Shown piece after piece: positions 7,648 to 15,309 of a stretch of 20,227 bases of DNA (position 1 is the stretch's first letter; every line of letters starts with the position of its first letter). A program made the position numbers and the translations under genes. The notes under the pieces were generated by a model. That model saw only the letters and a list, made by a program, of their open reading frames with translations. It was not told the origin of the DNA and made no database searches. Source of the stretch: Phycisphaerae bacterium (GTDB lineage Bacteria; Planctomycetota; Phycisphaerae; Phycisphaerales; SM1A02); NCBI GenBank assembly GCA_018665385.1, contig JABJDN010000057.1, forward strand, positions 1 to 20,227. The letters are read 5' to 3'.

Positions 7648-9063
7648 ATGGCAACGGTAGACCAAAATAGTATTGCACCAACCTCGGGTGTTCCCCAATC
7701 GAAGCAAAAAATTTCACTCCTCATGCTTGCGATGATGAACACAGCAGTTGTCGTTGGCCTTGAAGGACTTCCAGAGGTCGGGGGTTTTGGTCTTTCGCTT
7801 ATTTTTTATTATGCAGTCTTTACGGTCATTTATTTTTTGCCCGTGGGGCTTGTTGCTGCAGAACTTGGCGTTGGCTGGCCAGGCGAAGGCGGCGTGTATA
7901 GCTGGGTAAAAGAAGCGCTTGGCGAACGTTGGGCATTTCTAGCAATTTGGTGCCAATGGCTACAAATACTTGTGTGGTACCCAACTGTACTTGCAGTGTG
8001 CGCAGTATCAGCTTCGTATATGTTCGACCCATCCTTTGGCGAAAAAGCATGGTTTGTATTGATTGTTAGCCTAGCAATCTTTTGGTTTGCAACAATAATT
8101 AATTTCAAAGGCATTCACGAAAGTGGCCGGATGACTTCATTCCTTCTTATCGTAGGAACCTTGTTACCAGTGCTTGCAGCAATCGGACTTGCGGCATGGT
8201 GGTTACTTGATGGCAGAGAATCTGCGATTCCACTTGAAGCTTCTGCAATCATCCCAGATATTTCTTCTGTTGGGCAAGTTGTTGGCGTGCTTGCAATATT
8301 CTCATTTTTATCTGGGCTTGAGGTTAATTCTGTGCACTTTAGAAATACAGAAAACCCGCAACGTAACATTCCAAGGTCGCTTCTCATTTCCGGCGTGTTA
8401 GTACTTGGAGTTTCTATTCTTGGAGCACTCAGCGTGGCTGTTCTTGTACCAGTTGGGAGCATTAATCTTGCTTCGGGTACATTGCAAGTGTTTGAAAAAG
8501 TGTTTGGTGTACTCGGAGTGCCGTGGTTACTCCCAGTGATAGCGGGGTGTGCGCTTCTTGGTATGGTCGGTCATATTATGATTTGGGTCATCGGCCCTAC
8601 AGAGTCGCTACGGGTGGCTGCCAAAGACGGGCTGATTCCAGCCGTGTTTCAAAAAATGACAAAGGGCGGGGCACCTAAAAACGTTATGCTTTTGCAAGCA
8701 GCAATTGTTTCCATAATTTGTATGCTTGGGATGTTGATAAACCTGAACGATGTGTTCTATGTGTTGACTGTTATTTCAGCACAAATTTACTTGGTGATGT
8801 ACGCGCTCATGTTTGTTTCGGTGATCGTGCTTCGCTTTACAAAACCAGATATCGACAGACCGTTTCGTATCCCTGGCGGAACACCAGGTCTTTGGATTGT
8901 TGCTGGCACAGGCCTTATCGCGAGCGTGCTTGGAATATGTTTTATGTTTGTACCACCGGATATGCAAGATGTCACAATTAGCGCCACTATGTTCACCCCA
9001 ATCATTTTGATTTCATTTGCTGCCATCATTGGCATTCCGTTTGTTTTATACAAGCGGATGTGA
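7648..9063 (+). CDS. APC-superfamily amino acid permease, GadC-like glutamate/GABA antiporter type
   Basis: 471-residue polytopic inner-membrane transporter with about 12 hydrophobic segments. The region AAELGVGWPGEGGVYSWVKE (~71-90), followed by RWAFLAIWCQWLQ and WYPTVLA (~93-120), is characteristic of the glutamate:GABA antiporter branch of the APC superfamily. SFLSGLEVNSVHFRNTENP (~217-235) and the following NIPRSLL match the conserved helix 6/loop of APC carriers. The 20-residue polar N-terminus is normal. Substrate cannot be fixed; no decarboxylase gene sits nearby to indicate an acid-resistance or GABA system. The gene stops 51 nt before the convergent gene at 9115, with no clear terminator between them. 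Confidence 0.88.
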   Translation: MATVDQNSIAPTSGVPQSKQKISLLMLAMMNTAVVVGLEGLPEVGGFGLSLIFYYAVFTVIYFLPVGLVAAELGVGWPGEGGVYSWVKEALGERWAFLAIWCQWLQILVWYPTVLAVCAVSASYMFDPSFGEKAWFVLIVSLAIFWFATIINFKGIHESGRMTSFLLIVGTLLPVLAAIGLAAWWLLDGRESAIPLEASAIIPDISSVGQVVGVLAIFSFLSGLEVNSVHFRNTENPQRNIPRSLLISGVLVLGVSILGALSVAVLVPVGSINLASGTLQVFEKVFGVLGVPWLLPVIAGCALLGMVGHIMIWVIGPTESLRVAAKDGLIPAVFQKMTKGGAPKNVMLLQAAIVSIICMLGMLINLNDVFYVLTVISAQIYLVMYALMFVSVIVLRFTKPDIDRPFRIPGGTPGLWIVAGTGLIASVLGICFMFVPPDMQDVTISATMFTPIILISFAAIIGIPFVLYKRM

Positions 9064-9114
9064 TGGGCCCGGTGCATTTGAATAGACCTGAGTAGTATGC
9101 AGTCCCTATTTTAG

Positions 9115-9657
9115 CTAGTCGCACGCGCCCCAGCTACCCACAACTATAAGCAAGTCACTTACATCTACAATACCGTCGCTCGAGATATCAGCAGGCGAGT
9201 TCATTTGGCCCCAGTGCTCGATAATTTGGAGTAAATCAACAACACCGACTGTGTCATCCATATTTATATCACCGTTACAGGTTGCTGGCACAACAATCGC
9301 GCAGGCCTGATCGTTTGTATCGTCGTAATTCCCGCCCTTGTTATCCTGTGTAACCCGAACCCACACCATATCACTTACGGTGTTTGGCACAGTCCAGTCG
9401 TATCTATGAATGCTATTTTGCGTGTTGTCGCCTACCGGCAAATCAATGGCAACTGGTTCCCACGGTCCTTTTTGGCCGCTTACGGAGTAATGCAAATCCC
9501 AATTGATTGTGTCATGGGGAATAGTAATTTTCCACGTGACTTCGAGCGTTGTGCCAACTTCTAATACATCATTTCCTGATGGAGTTAAAAGTTGCACATG
9601 GCCAAACGCTGCCGTTGAAATGAGAGCAGAAGTTAGTAAGAAGTGAGATGGTGCCAT
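9115..9657 (-). CDS. Secreted protein: Kre9/KNH-like Ig-fold domain plus dockerin-like repeats
   Basis: 180 residues. A Sec signal (APSHFLLTSALISTAAFG) is followed by a beta-sandwich reading HVQLLTPSGNDVLEVGTTLEV, then NWDLHYSVSG, YDWTVPN and WVRVTQDN. This is the pattern of Kre9/KNH-like (Ser-Thr-rich wall protein N-terminal) Ig-type domains. The C-terminus (~128-180) has two dockerin-like calcium loops, GDINMDDTVGVVDLLQIIEHWG and a second around DGIVDVSDLLIVVGSWG, found at the ends of many exported Phycisphaerae proteins. I choose ATG 9657 because AAGGAAAA lies 8 nt before it; an ATG seven codons upstream precedes that site. Function is unknown; a surface-attached binding protein is plausible. 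Confidence 0.75.
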   Translation of the reverse strand: MAPSHFLLTSALISTAAFGHVQLLTPSGNDVLEVGTTLEVTWKITIPHDTINWDLHYSVSGQKGPWEPVAIDLPVGDNTQNSIHRYDWTVPNTVSDMVWVRVTQDNKGGNYDDTNDQACAIVVPATCNGDINMDDTVGVVDLLQIIEHWGQMNSPADISSDGIVDVSDLLIVVGSWGACD

Positions 9658-9738
9658 TGTGTCGTTTTCCTTGAACACTTTATTCGTAACTTTGTGCTCG
9701 AAGTTCCTACAAACACAATTAAATTTTGTACTAGTGGA

Positions 9739-9779
9739 CCCATTACATAAGCCAAACGCATGGCGTTTGGCTTATGTAA

Positions 9780-9783
<4 letters not shown>
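9739..9783. repeat. 21-bp perfect inverted repeat overlapping the tRNA-Ile 3' end
   Basis: Arms 9739-9759 and 9763-9783 are perfect reverse complements around a 3-nt loop (9760-9762). The right arm includes the discriminator base and the last three acceptor-stem bases of the minus-strand tRNA-Ile (9780-9783). In the tRNA transcript the hairpin would begin with the tRNA's own 3' CCCA. There is no immediate T-run after the stem on the minus strand, so it is not a standard intrinsic terminator. Confidence 0.9.
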
Positions 9784-9853
<70 letters not shown>

Positions 9854-9872
9854 TAAAAGTTTCTAAAAGAAA

Positions 9873-9904
9873 CTCGGTCGCAGTTCCTATGAACTGCGAC
9901 CGAG
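9873..9904 (-). terminator. Intrinsic terminator of the sugar dehydrogenase gene
   Basis: 14-bp perfect stem (arms 9873-9886 and 9891-9904) with a 4-nt loop. On the minus strand it is followed by TTTCTTTTAG. It lies 33 nt after the dehydrogenase stop and 20 nt before the tRNA-Ile 5' end. Confidence 0.8.
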
Positions 9905-9905
9905 G

Positions 9906-9911
9906 ATTATA
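9906..9911 (-). promoter_or_regulatory. Perfect -10 hexamer upstream of the tRNA-Ile hairpin
   Basis: TATAAT on the minus strand, with a weak TTACCC 16 nt further upstream. It sits between the dehydrogenase stop and the terminator hairpin. If it is used, transcription would start within the hairpin's 5' arm and read on into tRNA-Ile. Confidence 0.4.
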
Positions 9912-9937
9912 TCAAAAGAAGACATTCGGGTAACGTA

Positions 9938-11476
9938 TTACTCGCAAGGCCCCCAGCCACCAACAACTTCGAGTAAATCTGTGACATTAACAATACTATC
10001 GTCATTGATATCGCCCGAACAACCACTGCATGCGCCCCATTGTTCAATCATAGCGAGGATATCACCTACGCCTACGCTACCATTGCCATCAACATCTGCT
10101 GGGCAATCAACAGCATCGCAAGCACCGTTAGCGCAATAGGTTTCAGGGCCTTGCCATGTACCACCACCACCATTGCAGTTGGCTTCAGGAATTTGGATAC
10201 AAGTAGTACCAGTACCTATACAACATGCGCCAGTTGAGGGTTCAGCGACAATTTTAAAGATTTCGCCGCCGAGATCGCAAATGTAAATTTCGCCGTTTGC
10301 ATCTTCGCCCCAACCAGAGATAGACCCAATAGAACCAGCATCTGCAGCAAGTTCGCTTGTGCGATCTTGGTAATCGTAGATTTCGTTTCCGTCGTACTTA
10401 AAGGACCAAAGTTTGTTTGTGCAGTAATCACCAAAGAAGTATGTGCCTTGCAAACCTGGAATTGCACTACCGCGGTATATACAACCACCTGTTACAGAAC
10501 AACCATAAGAGTGTGAGTATTCCCAAAGTGGAAAGACCATTGTGTTTGAATTATCGCAACCACCTGTGCTGTAGGAATTGTTTCCTTCGTAACAACGCCA
10601 TCCATGGTTTTCACCACCAGACCCATTAGGAATATACGTAATTTCTTCCCAAGCGTTTTGTCCAACATCGCCAACCCATAAGTCGCCTGTTTCATCGTCA
10701 AAGTCACAACGCCATGGATTACGCATGCCGTACGCCCAAATTTCGTCGTCGCCCGTTACGCCCACGAATGGGTTATCTGCAGGGATTCCGTACGGGGAAC
10801 CCGCATCAACATCAATGCGCAGCATCTTCCCAAGTTTTTGGTTTGTGATGTCTTGCGCGCGATTCCCAGGGTCGCCGCCGCTACCACCATCACCTGTCCC
10901 GATGTAGAGGTAACCGTCAGTTGGACTAAACCCGAGCCACCCACCATTGTGGTTCGAGTACGGCTGGGTTATCGACATAATGGTGTACCCACTGCCAGAG
11001 TTTGCAACATCTGGATTGCTCGATACTGTGAATCGCTCAATAATTGTGGCACCATTGCTCGCGGTATAGTTGATATAGAAGTATCCATTTTGTGCATAGT
11101 TTGGATGGAACGCTAAGCCAAGTAGCCCTTGTTCGGAACTTGTACTTACAGTTTGACTAAGAAACGCAGTGGAATTGAGCGTTCCTGTATCTAGATTAAA
11201 GATACGAATACGACCAGTGCTACCAGAGCGTTGTTCAACTATGAAAATTCGACTCGAATCGCCTGGCGCATGTGTTACCTGCACAGGTCTCGCTAGCCCA
11301 GTAATGATCCTTGTTGTTGAGAGCGGAATATCACCAAAATTTCGGTTGACGGGGTCTTGTCCCGTATGCGAAATTGCACCGTCAAAATGTTGGGCTGGTT
11401 TTGGTTTCATTGCCATACCAGCCCCCACCACGCAAAGACCGGCTATTGTTGCTGTAAGTAATGTTCTTGAAATCAT
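9938..11476 (-). CDS. PQQ-type sugar dehydrogenase (glucose/sorbosone dehydrogenase fold) with dockerin-like C-terminus
   Basis: 512-residue exported protein. The N-terminus has a Sec-type hydrophobic stretch (LLTATIAGLCVVGAGMAM). The six-bladed propeller of soluble PQQ aldose/sorbosone dehydrogenases runs from ~56 to ~410: GLARPVQVTHAPGDSSRIFI, SEQGLLGLAFHPNY, SNHNGGWLGFSPTDGYLYIG, TGDGGSGGDPGNRAQD, LGKMLRIDVD, WAYGMRNPWRCDFD, WVGDVGQNAWEEI, ENHGWRCYEG. A Cys-rich linker (ACCIGTG...C...C) and a dockerin-like pair (DVDGNGSVGVGDILAMIEQW and DINDDSIVNVTDLLEVVGGW) end the protein. AGGAG lies 10 nt before the ATG. Predicted to oxidise sugars outside the cytoplasm, but many such family members have no proven substrate. 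Confidence 0.88.
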   Translation of the reverse strand: MISRTLLTATIAGLCVVGAGMAMKPKPAQHFDGAISHTGQDPVNRNFGDIPLSTTRIITGLARPVQVTHAPGDSSRIFIVEQRSGSTGRIRIFNLDTGTLNSTAFLSQTVSTSSEQGLLGLAFHPNYAQNGYFYINYTASNGATIIERFTVSSNPDVANSGSGYTIMSITQPYSNHNGGWLGFSPTDGYLYIGTGDGGSGGDPGNRAQDITNQKLGKMLRIDVDAGSPYGIPADNPFVGVTGDDEIWAYGMRNPWRCDFDDETGDLWVGDVGQNAWEEITYIPNGSGGENHGWRCYEGNNSYSTGGCDNSNTMVFPLWEYSHSYGCSVTGGCIYRGSAIPGLQGTYFFGDYCTNKLWSFKYDGNEIYDYQDRTSELAADAGSIGSISGWGEDANGEIYICDLGGEIFKIVAEPSTGACCIGTGTTCIQIPEANCNGGGGTWQGPETYCANGACDAVDCPADVDGNGSVGVGDILAMIEQWGACSGCSGDINDDSIVNVTDLLEVVGGWGPCE

Positions 11477-11607
11477 GTGCGTAGCTCTCCTACAAGTTTC
11501 TTCAACTTGTTTTGTTTTCTTTCGAGAAAGTAATTGTCGGCATCTGAAACCCTATATACGCAAAACAATCCATTTAGGTTGCGTACCTGTCCGATAAACT
11601 GACGGCT

Positions 11608-11638
11608 TGGTACACCCGTACCAGGCACCGGTGTACCA
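11608..11638. repeat. Inverted repeat in the 5' leader of the sugar dehydrogenase gene
   Basis: TGGTACACC (11608-11616) and GGTGTACCA (11630-11638) form a 9-bp inverted repeat with a 13-nt spacer. A further direct copy of GTACACC occurs at 11660-11666. They lie in the 221-nt gap (11477-11697) before the dehydrogenase gene, which otherwise holds only its ribosome binding site. Could be an operator or an RNA hairpin; no factor is identifiable. Confidence 0.5.
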
Positions 11639-11697
11639 GACCCCAAAGCGACTATTAGAGTACACCTCAGGGGTGCTCCGAGCAAGGTAAAAATGTA

Positions 11698-12126
11698 TTA
11701 TTCCCGAGTTTCTATGGGTTCACCGGCTTCATCCCACCCTGTAAGGCCCCCGCGAAGGGTTTTCACATTTGTGAATCCCTGCAAAAGGAGTTCTTTGCTC
11801 ATTGCAACCGCAATAGGGTCGTTGTACGTTTCCCCAGCGACGATGATGATACCAGCGTCATCAAGACGCCATGATTGGATATGAAGCCTGCCGAATGGAA
11901 TGTTGATTGCACCCAAAATATGCGATTTTCGATAACTCCACGTAGGTCTTGGATCAACCATGAAGCACTCGCTGCCGGGACCTAAGAGAGCCTTATTCCC
12001 CTCTCGCATAAGAACAGATGCTTCGCTGGGGCTCACATAACTCAAATTTTTGTCGCTTATGCCGCTACCGCAACCAATTAGAAATGAGTGCACAAAAATG
12101 AGGAAAGGGAATAGTATTCTTGCCAT
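11698..12126 (-). CDS. Rhodanese-like domain lipoprotein, catalytic Cys absent
   Basis: 142 residues. The N-terminal ARILFPFLIFVHSFLIGCGSG is a lipoprotein signal with lipobox LIGC. The rhodanese fold follows: YVSPSEASVLM, CFMVDPRPTWSYRKSHILGA (typical 'vDvR...yy..gHI.GA'), and GFTNVKTLRGGLTGWDEAG. At the active-site loop, where active sulfurtransferases have C-x-x-G-x-R, this protein reads VAGETYNDPIA, so no nucleophilic Cys is present. It is likely a structural or binding version of the fold anchored in the envelope. ATG 12126 is chosen over one seven codons upstream because it begins the signal peptide and has a -10-like TATTCT 6 nt before it. Confidence 0.82.
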   Translation of the reverse strand: MARILFPFLIFVHSFLIGCGSGISDKNLSYVSPSEASVLMREGNKALLGPGSECFMVDPRPTWSYRKSHILGAINIPFGRLHIQSWRLDDAGIIIVAGETYNDPIAVAMSKELLLQGFTNVKTLRGGLTGWDEAGEPIETRE

Positions 12127-12132
12127 AATGTA

Positions 12133-12138
12133 AGAATA
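12133..12138 (-). promoter_or_regulatory. -10-like hexamer of the rhodanese lipoprotein gene
   Basis: TATTCT on the minus strand, exactly 6 nt before the ATG at 12126, with no Shine-Dalgarno between them. The spacing equals that at the permease gene and suggests a leaderless transcript. Confidence 0.35.
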
Positions 12139-12186
12139 CACGACCAACTTGTTCGTTGTATGGCGAATTCACGAAGGAGTCTTCAA

Positions 12187-13062
12187 ATGTTTATTTTTTT
12201 ACCACTCATGGCAGCACTTTGCGTTGGGGGCCCTCTTCCAGAGACCCCCTCATTTTTCCCAGAGGCTCCTGAAGAAGCGGAGCGTCCAGGGCGCGCAGCA
12301 ACAGAAGTTCGGACAGATGTTGGCTGGGTAGGTCCCTCGCAGACATTTCACGTTGTCGTGGCAATTACACCTGATTCCCAATGGCATGTTTACTGGAAAA
12401 ACCCTGGGGCTAGCGGTGGCCCAACAGAATTTGAAATCCGCGTTCCGGAAGGGTTCACCGTTGGCGAACCACAATTTCCTAGGCCATCTATATTTAGAAG
12501 CGACGAAGGGAATACGTACGGTTACGGCGAAACGGCAGCAATTTTTATTCCCGTGACTGCTCCAGAGATTTTGCGTGATGGGACCGTTGAAATTGAAGTT
12601 ACGACACTCTGGCTTGCATGCAACAAAAACTGCGTCATGGGCGAGCAAACTAAAACAGTCGAAGTTTCCACGAACGCTACGATGAAAGGACCTTTGCATA
12701 AAGACCTGCAACTTTCAAAATGGGAAGAAGCACTTCCTAAACCCCTTGATGGACTAGCTGGAGGTATTGTTACAGCGATTGGTTCAACAATTTACATTTC
12801 TGGAGAATCACAACTTCGCCCAATACGTTTTATTGGTGTAGATCAAAAAGGTCTGCACTTCGAACCGAACTCCGAAATGATTATTGATGGCGATTCATTC
12901 CGCCTTCCAGTACCAGTGAAACTCGACTTCACTGCGGCAAGGGGAGACACAATCGTTGTTGAAGGATTATTATTGTTTGGACGCAAGAACACTGATCCAT
13001 CGTACGCTGTGCGTGTCGAAGTCAATTCAACTACCAATTACCATAACGGTGAAGGAAACTAA
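12187..13062 (+). CDS. Exported DsbD N-terminal-domain-like protein
   Basis: 291 residues. After a hydrophobic N-terminus the protein reads HVYWKNPGASGGPTEFEIRV, PEGFTVGEPQFPRP, YGYGETAAIFIPVT (~67-124) and WLACNKNCVMGEQ (~142-154). This is the pattern of the DsbD alpha (thiol:disulfide interchange) immunoglobulin-like domain; C145 and C149 are the candidate redox pair. The transmembrane beta and thioredoxin gamma domains of full DsbD are missing. Start choice: ATG 12187 has AAGGAG 7 nt before it, but the alternative ATG 12160 would add an Arg-Arg n-region and give a better signal peptide. It sits 2 nt before the redoxin gene, so the two are surely co-expressed and may exchange electrons in the periplasm. 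Confidence 0.82.
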   Translation: MFIFLPLMAALCVGGPLPETPSFFPEAPEEAERPGRAATEVRTDVGWVGPSQTFHVVVAITPDSQWHVYWKNPGASGGPTEFEIRVPEGFTVGEPQFPRPSIFRSDEGNTYGYGETAAIFIPVTAPEILRDGTVEIEVTTLWLACNKNCVMGEQTKTVEVSTNATMKGPLHKDLQLSKWEEALPKPLDGLAGGIVTAIGSTIYISGESQLRPIRFIGVDQKGLHFEPNSEMIIDGDSFRLPVPVKLDFTAARGDTIVVEGLLLFGRKNTDPSYAVRVEVNSTTNYHNGEGN

Positions 13063-13064
13063 GT

Positions 13065-13793
13065 ATGTTCAAGGCAATAGTAACACTTTCTATAACAGCA
13101 CTCGTTGCGACGCCAGCACTCGCGCAAATTGGTGTTCGCCCACTTGATACTACACCCAAAGAGGACAAGAAAACCGTTGAGGTGGGTGAGCAAGCCCCAG
13201 CCTTTGAACTTGTAGACCAGAACGGTAAGACGCACACCTTACAAGAGTACGAAGGAAAAATCGTTGTTCTTGAATGGTTCAATGAAACATGCCCGTATTG
13301 CAAAGGTACTTGGGGCTCAGGGCTCATCCCAAAATTACTCACAGACTTACAAGAACACAAAGCAGAAGTTGTATATCTTGCAGTGAACTCTTCCGCAAAT
13401 CGTCCAGAGGATAAAATTGTAGAGAGCGGCAAAGAATTTTTAGAAGAGTTTGAAATCGAAATCCCGATATTAAATGACTACAACGGCAAGGTTGGGCGCG
13501 CATATAAAGCCCGCACCACACCACACATGTTTGTCATCGATGCTGAGGGAATACTTGTATATCAAGGTGCATTAAGCGACGATAGTCGCAGCAAAGAAGG
13601 CGCAGAAGCAGACACACACATCCTTCGCGTTGTAACGCAAATTGATGCAGGCGAAGAAGTGTCACCAAGTTATGTTCAACCTTGGGGTTGTCCCGTTAAA
13701 TATGCACGCGATGGTGATCGAGGCCGCAATCGTGATGGCAAAAGTGGCCGTGGCGGCAAGGGTGGACGCGGCAGCGGCTCTGGTCCAAAATAA
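13065..13793 (+). CDS. Exported thioredoxin-fold redoxin (CPYC) with RG-rich tail
   Basis: 242 residues with a Sec signal ending ALA (18-20). The AhpC/TSA-redoxin fold follows: VGEQAPAFELVDQNGK (40-55), active site WFNETCPYC (C76/C79), LAVNSSAN, and the cis-proline loop TTPHMFVID with P153. A late conserved C209 (WGCPVKY) matches the 'GC.iKw' ending of thioredoxin-family proteins common in planctomycetes. Residues ~215-242 form a Gly/Arg/Lys/Ser tail with repeated GRG units, low complexity and strongly basic, not needed for the fold. GAAGGA lies about 8 nt before the ATG. Likely a periplasmic thiol reductant or peroxidase partner of the upstream DsbD-like protein. Confidence 0.87.
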   Translation: MFKAIVTLSITALVATPALAQIGVRPLDTTPKEDKKTVEVGEQAPAFELVDQNGKTHTLQEYEGKIVVLEWFNETCPYCKGTWGSGLIPKLLTDLQEHKAEVVYLAVNSSANRPEDKIVESGKEFLEEFEIEIPILNDYNGKVGRAYKARTTPHMFVIDAEGILVYQGALSDDSRSKEGAEADTHILRVVTQIDAGEEVSPSYVQPWGCPVKYARDGDRGRNRDGKSGRGGKGGRGSGSGPK

Positions 13794-13936
13794 ACACGTC
13801 ATAACACTCTGCAAGTGGTTTTACCTCGCCTGTTCGACGTAGGGCCAACTCCTTTGTTACATCAACCATTGCGTTGCGTCGAATCAGGAATAACAAAGAC
13901 AAAAGACTGTTGAACGCCCAGTTTGTGGGCCAGACC

Positions 13937-15076
13937 CTATGCCAAGCTAACTGGCATAATTATGTAGGTGAAGTTATTTCCTGAACGAATAAGCCCGGGC
14001 TTTTCGCTTTTCTTTAACTCAATTGTAATCTCATCAGCGTCGATTACTTTTAACGCATCCATGATATACACGGGGTTAAACGCGATTTCAAGTTTGTCAC
14101 CAGTAAAAGATTCAATTGGGACTTCAATCTCAGCTTCACCAGTTTCAGGTGCACGACTTGTGATTTGAAGCATGTTGGTATCGAAAATTAATCGAACCCC
14201 GCGTGACTCTTCGTTCGTCATAAGATGCGCGCGCCGAACGGCTTTGTTGAGCGCGTCTCGATTGATGACCGCCTTGCGGTCAAGGTCTTTGGGAATGACG
14301 TCTTCAAATGGCGGGAACGTGCCCTCTACCAAGTTACTTGTAAGCGTTGAAGTACAGCCTGCGCCATTGTCAACGTGGAACACAATCCTGCCGTCGTGTA
14401 CCTTTACAGATACCGAACCAGTACCATCGTGCAACAAACGCTTGAGTAGCGTCATGGCTTTTGTAGGAACAATGCAATCTACTTTGTCGCAGTTGCTGTC
14501 GCATGCACCAGTTGAAAGTGCAAGGCGATGCCCGTTGGTTGCAACAAGGCGTAGTTCGGAGCCACTCAAATCAAGGTGAACGCCATTGATTGCGTATCGA
14601 CTGTGATCTGTAGCTGCAGCAAATACAGAACGTTCCATTAGACCATGGAAAGTGTTGGCGTCGATTGAGAAATCGGGCTCTGCGTCTCCAAAATCAACAG
14701 ACTCTGGAGCCTCTGAAATTGGGAAACCAAAAATTTTGAATCGGGAATCAGAAGTTCGGATGTGCAGTTTATCTTCGTCGCTCATAATATTGAGCGTGTT
14801 GTCGTTGCAGGAGCGAGCAATTTGTGAGAATTTATCGGCAGGGATAAGCACATCGCCACTTGCTTCAAGGTCGACTTTGTCGGTTGAAAGCGTCAGGGAA
14901 ATCTCGCCATCTGTTGCAGCCATTGTGAGGCGGCCGTCTTGCCCTGAAACCTTTACGCACTGAAGCGCCGGGGTTGGTGTTCTGCCTGCTACGACGCCGG
15001 TTATGAGCCCAAGCGCCTCTACTAGAGCGTCTCGTTCGCATACTGCTTTTAGATTTGTTGCTTGTTTCACTGCCAT
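13937..15076 (-). CDS. dnaN: DNA polymerase III beta subunit (sliding clamp)
   Basis: 379-residue clamp of three similar domains that encircles DNA and tethers polymerase III. Recognisable parts are the N-terminal LKAVCERDALVEALGLITGVV (9-29), GDVLIPADKFSQIAR (~74-88), SRYAINGVHLDLSGSELRLV with TNGHRLAL (~159-187) in domain II, FNPVYIMDALKVID (~336-349) and the C-terminal YIIMPVSLA. That end matches the canonical 'MPMR' hydrophobic-pocket tail. Length is normal (~366-380). Neighbours are a redoxin gene and transketolase rather than dnaA/recF, so it is detached from the common origin cluster. No convincing terminator is visible in the 143-nt gap to the redoxin gene. Confidence 0.96.
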   Translation of the reverse strand: MAVKQATNLKAVCERDALVEALGLITGVVAGRTPTPALQCVKVSGQDGRLTMAATDGEISLTLSTDKVDLEASGDVLIPADKFSQIARSCNDNTLNIMSDEDKLHIRTSDSRFKIFGFPISEAPESVDFGDAEPDFSIDANTFHGLMERSVFAAATDHSRYAINGVHLDLSGSELRLVATNGHRLALSTGACDSNCDKVDCIVPTKAMTLLKRLLHDGTGSVSVKVHDGRIVFHVDNGAGCTSTLTSNLVEGTFPPFEDVIPKDLDRKAVINRDALNKAVRRAHLMTNEESRGVRLIFDTNMLQITSRAPETGEAEIEVPIESFTGDKLEIAFNPVYIMDALKVIDADEITIELKKSEKPGLIRSGNNFTYIIMPVSLA

Positions 15077-15309
15077 TTTTTGTGTCTCTTTACTTCCAAA
15101 AAAGTTCTTTTTCTGCGTACCACCATTGCCACTATCGCAAGTGTACCAAGTGAGCGAGAGAATCTCTCGTTCCTGCGGTTTTTCCAGTGTTTTTGCGTTG
15201 CTGAGGCGCTTCTAACCTGCGATACTGTACGCTTTCAGCAGTAGTCCTGAAAACAACCTTTTTCCACAAAAACCCACACATCCACTACCGAAGATGGAAG
15301 GATCCATAG
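15077..15309. promoter_or_regulatory. Divergent dnaN / transketolase promoter region
   Basis: Toward transketolase: -35 TTGCTG (15198-15203), 17-nt spacer, extended -10 TGC-GATACT (15218-15226), then a GGAAGGA ribosome site just before the ATG at 15310. Toward dnaN: a minus-strand TGC-GATAGT at 15131-15139 could serve as extended -10 about 55 nt before its ATG. Between them lies the dyad CGAGAG-AAT-CTCTCG (15155-15169), a possible operator. Confidence 0.5.

Noticed and set aside
11473..11685. Minus-strand 70-codon frame in the leader of the sugar dehydrogenase
   Set aside because: No family resemblance, no ribosome site, and it overlaps the dehydrogenase start in another frame.
13696..13902. 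Minus-strand 68-codon frame between the redoxin gene and dnaN
   Set aside because: The second half is the antisense of the redoxin RG tail (His/Cys-rich artefact); the first half has no recognisable relative or ribosome site.
15260..15268. DnaA-box-like TTTTCCACA near dnaN
   Set aside because: A single 8/9 match with no partner boxes and no AT-rich unwinding region; not evidence of an origin.
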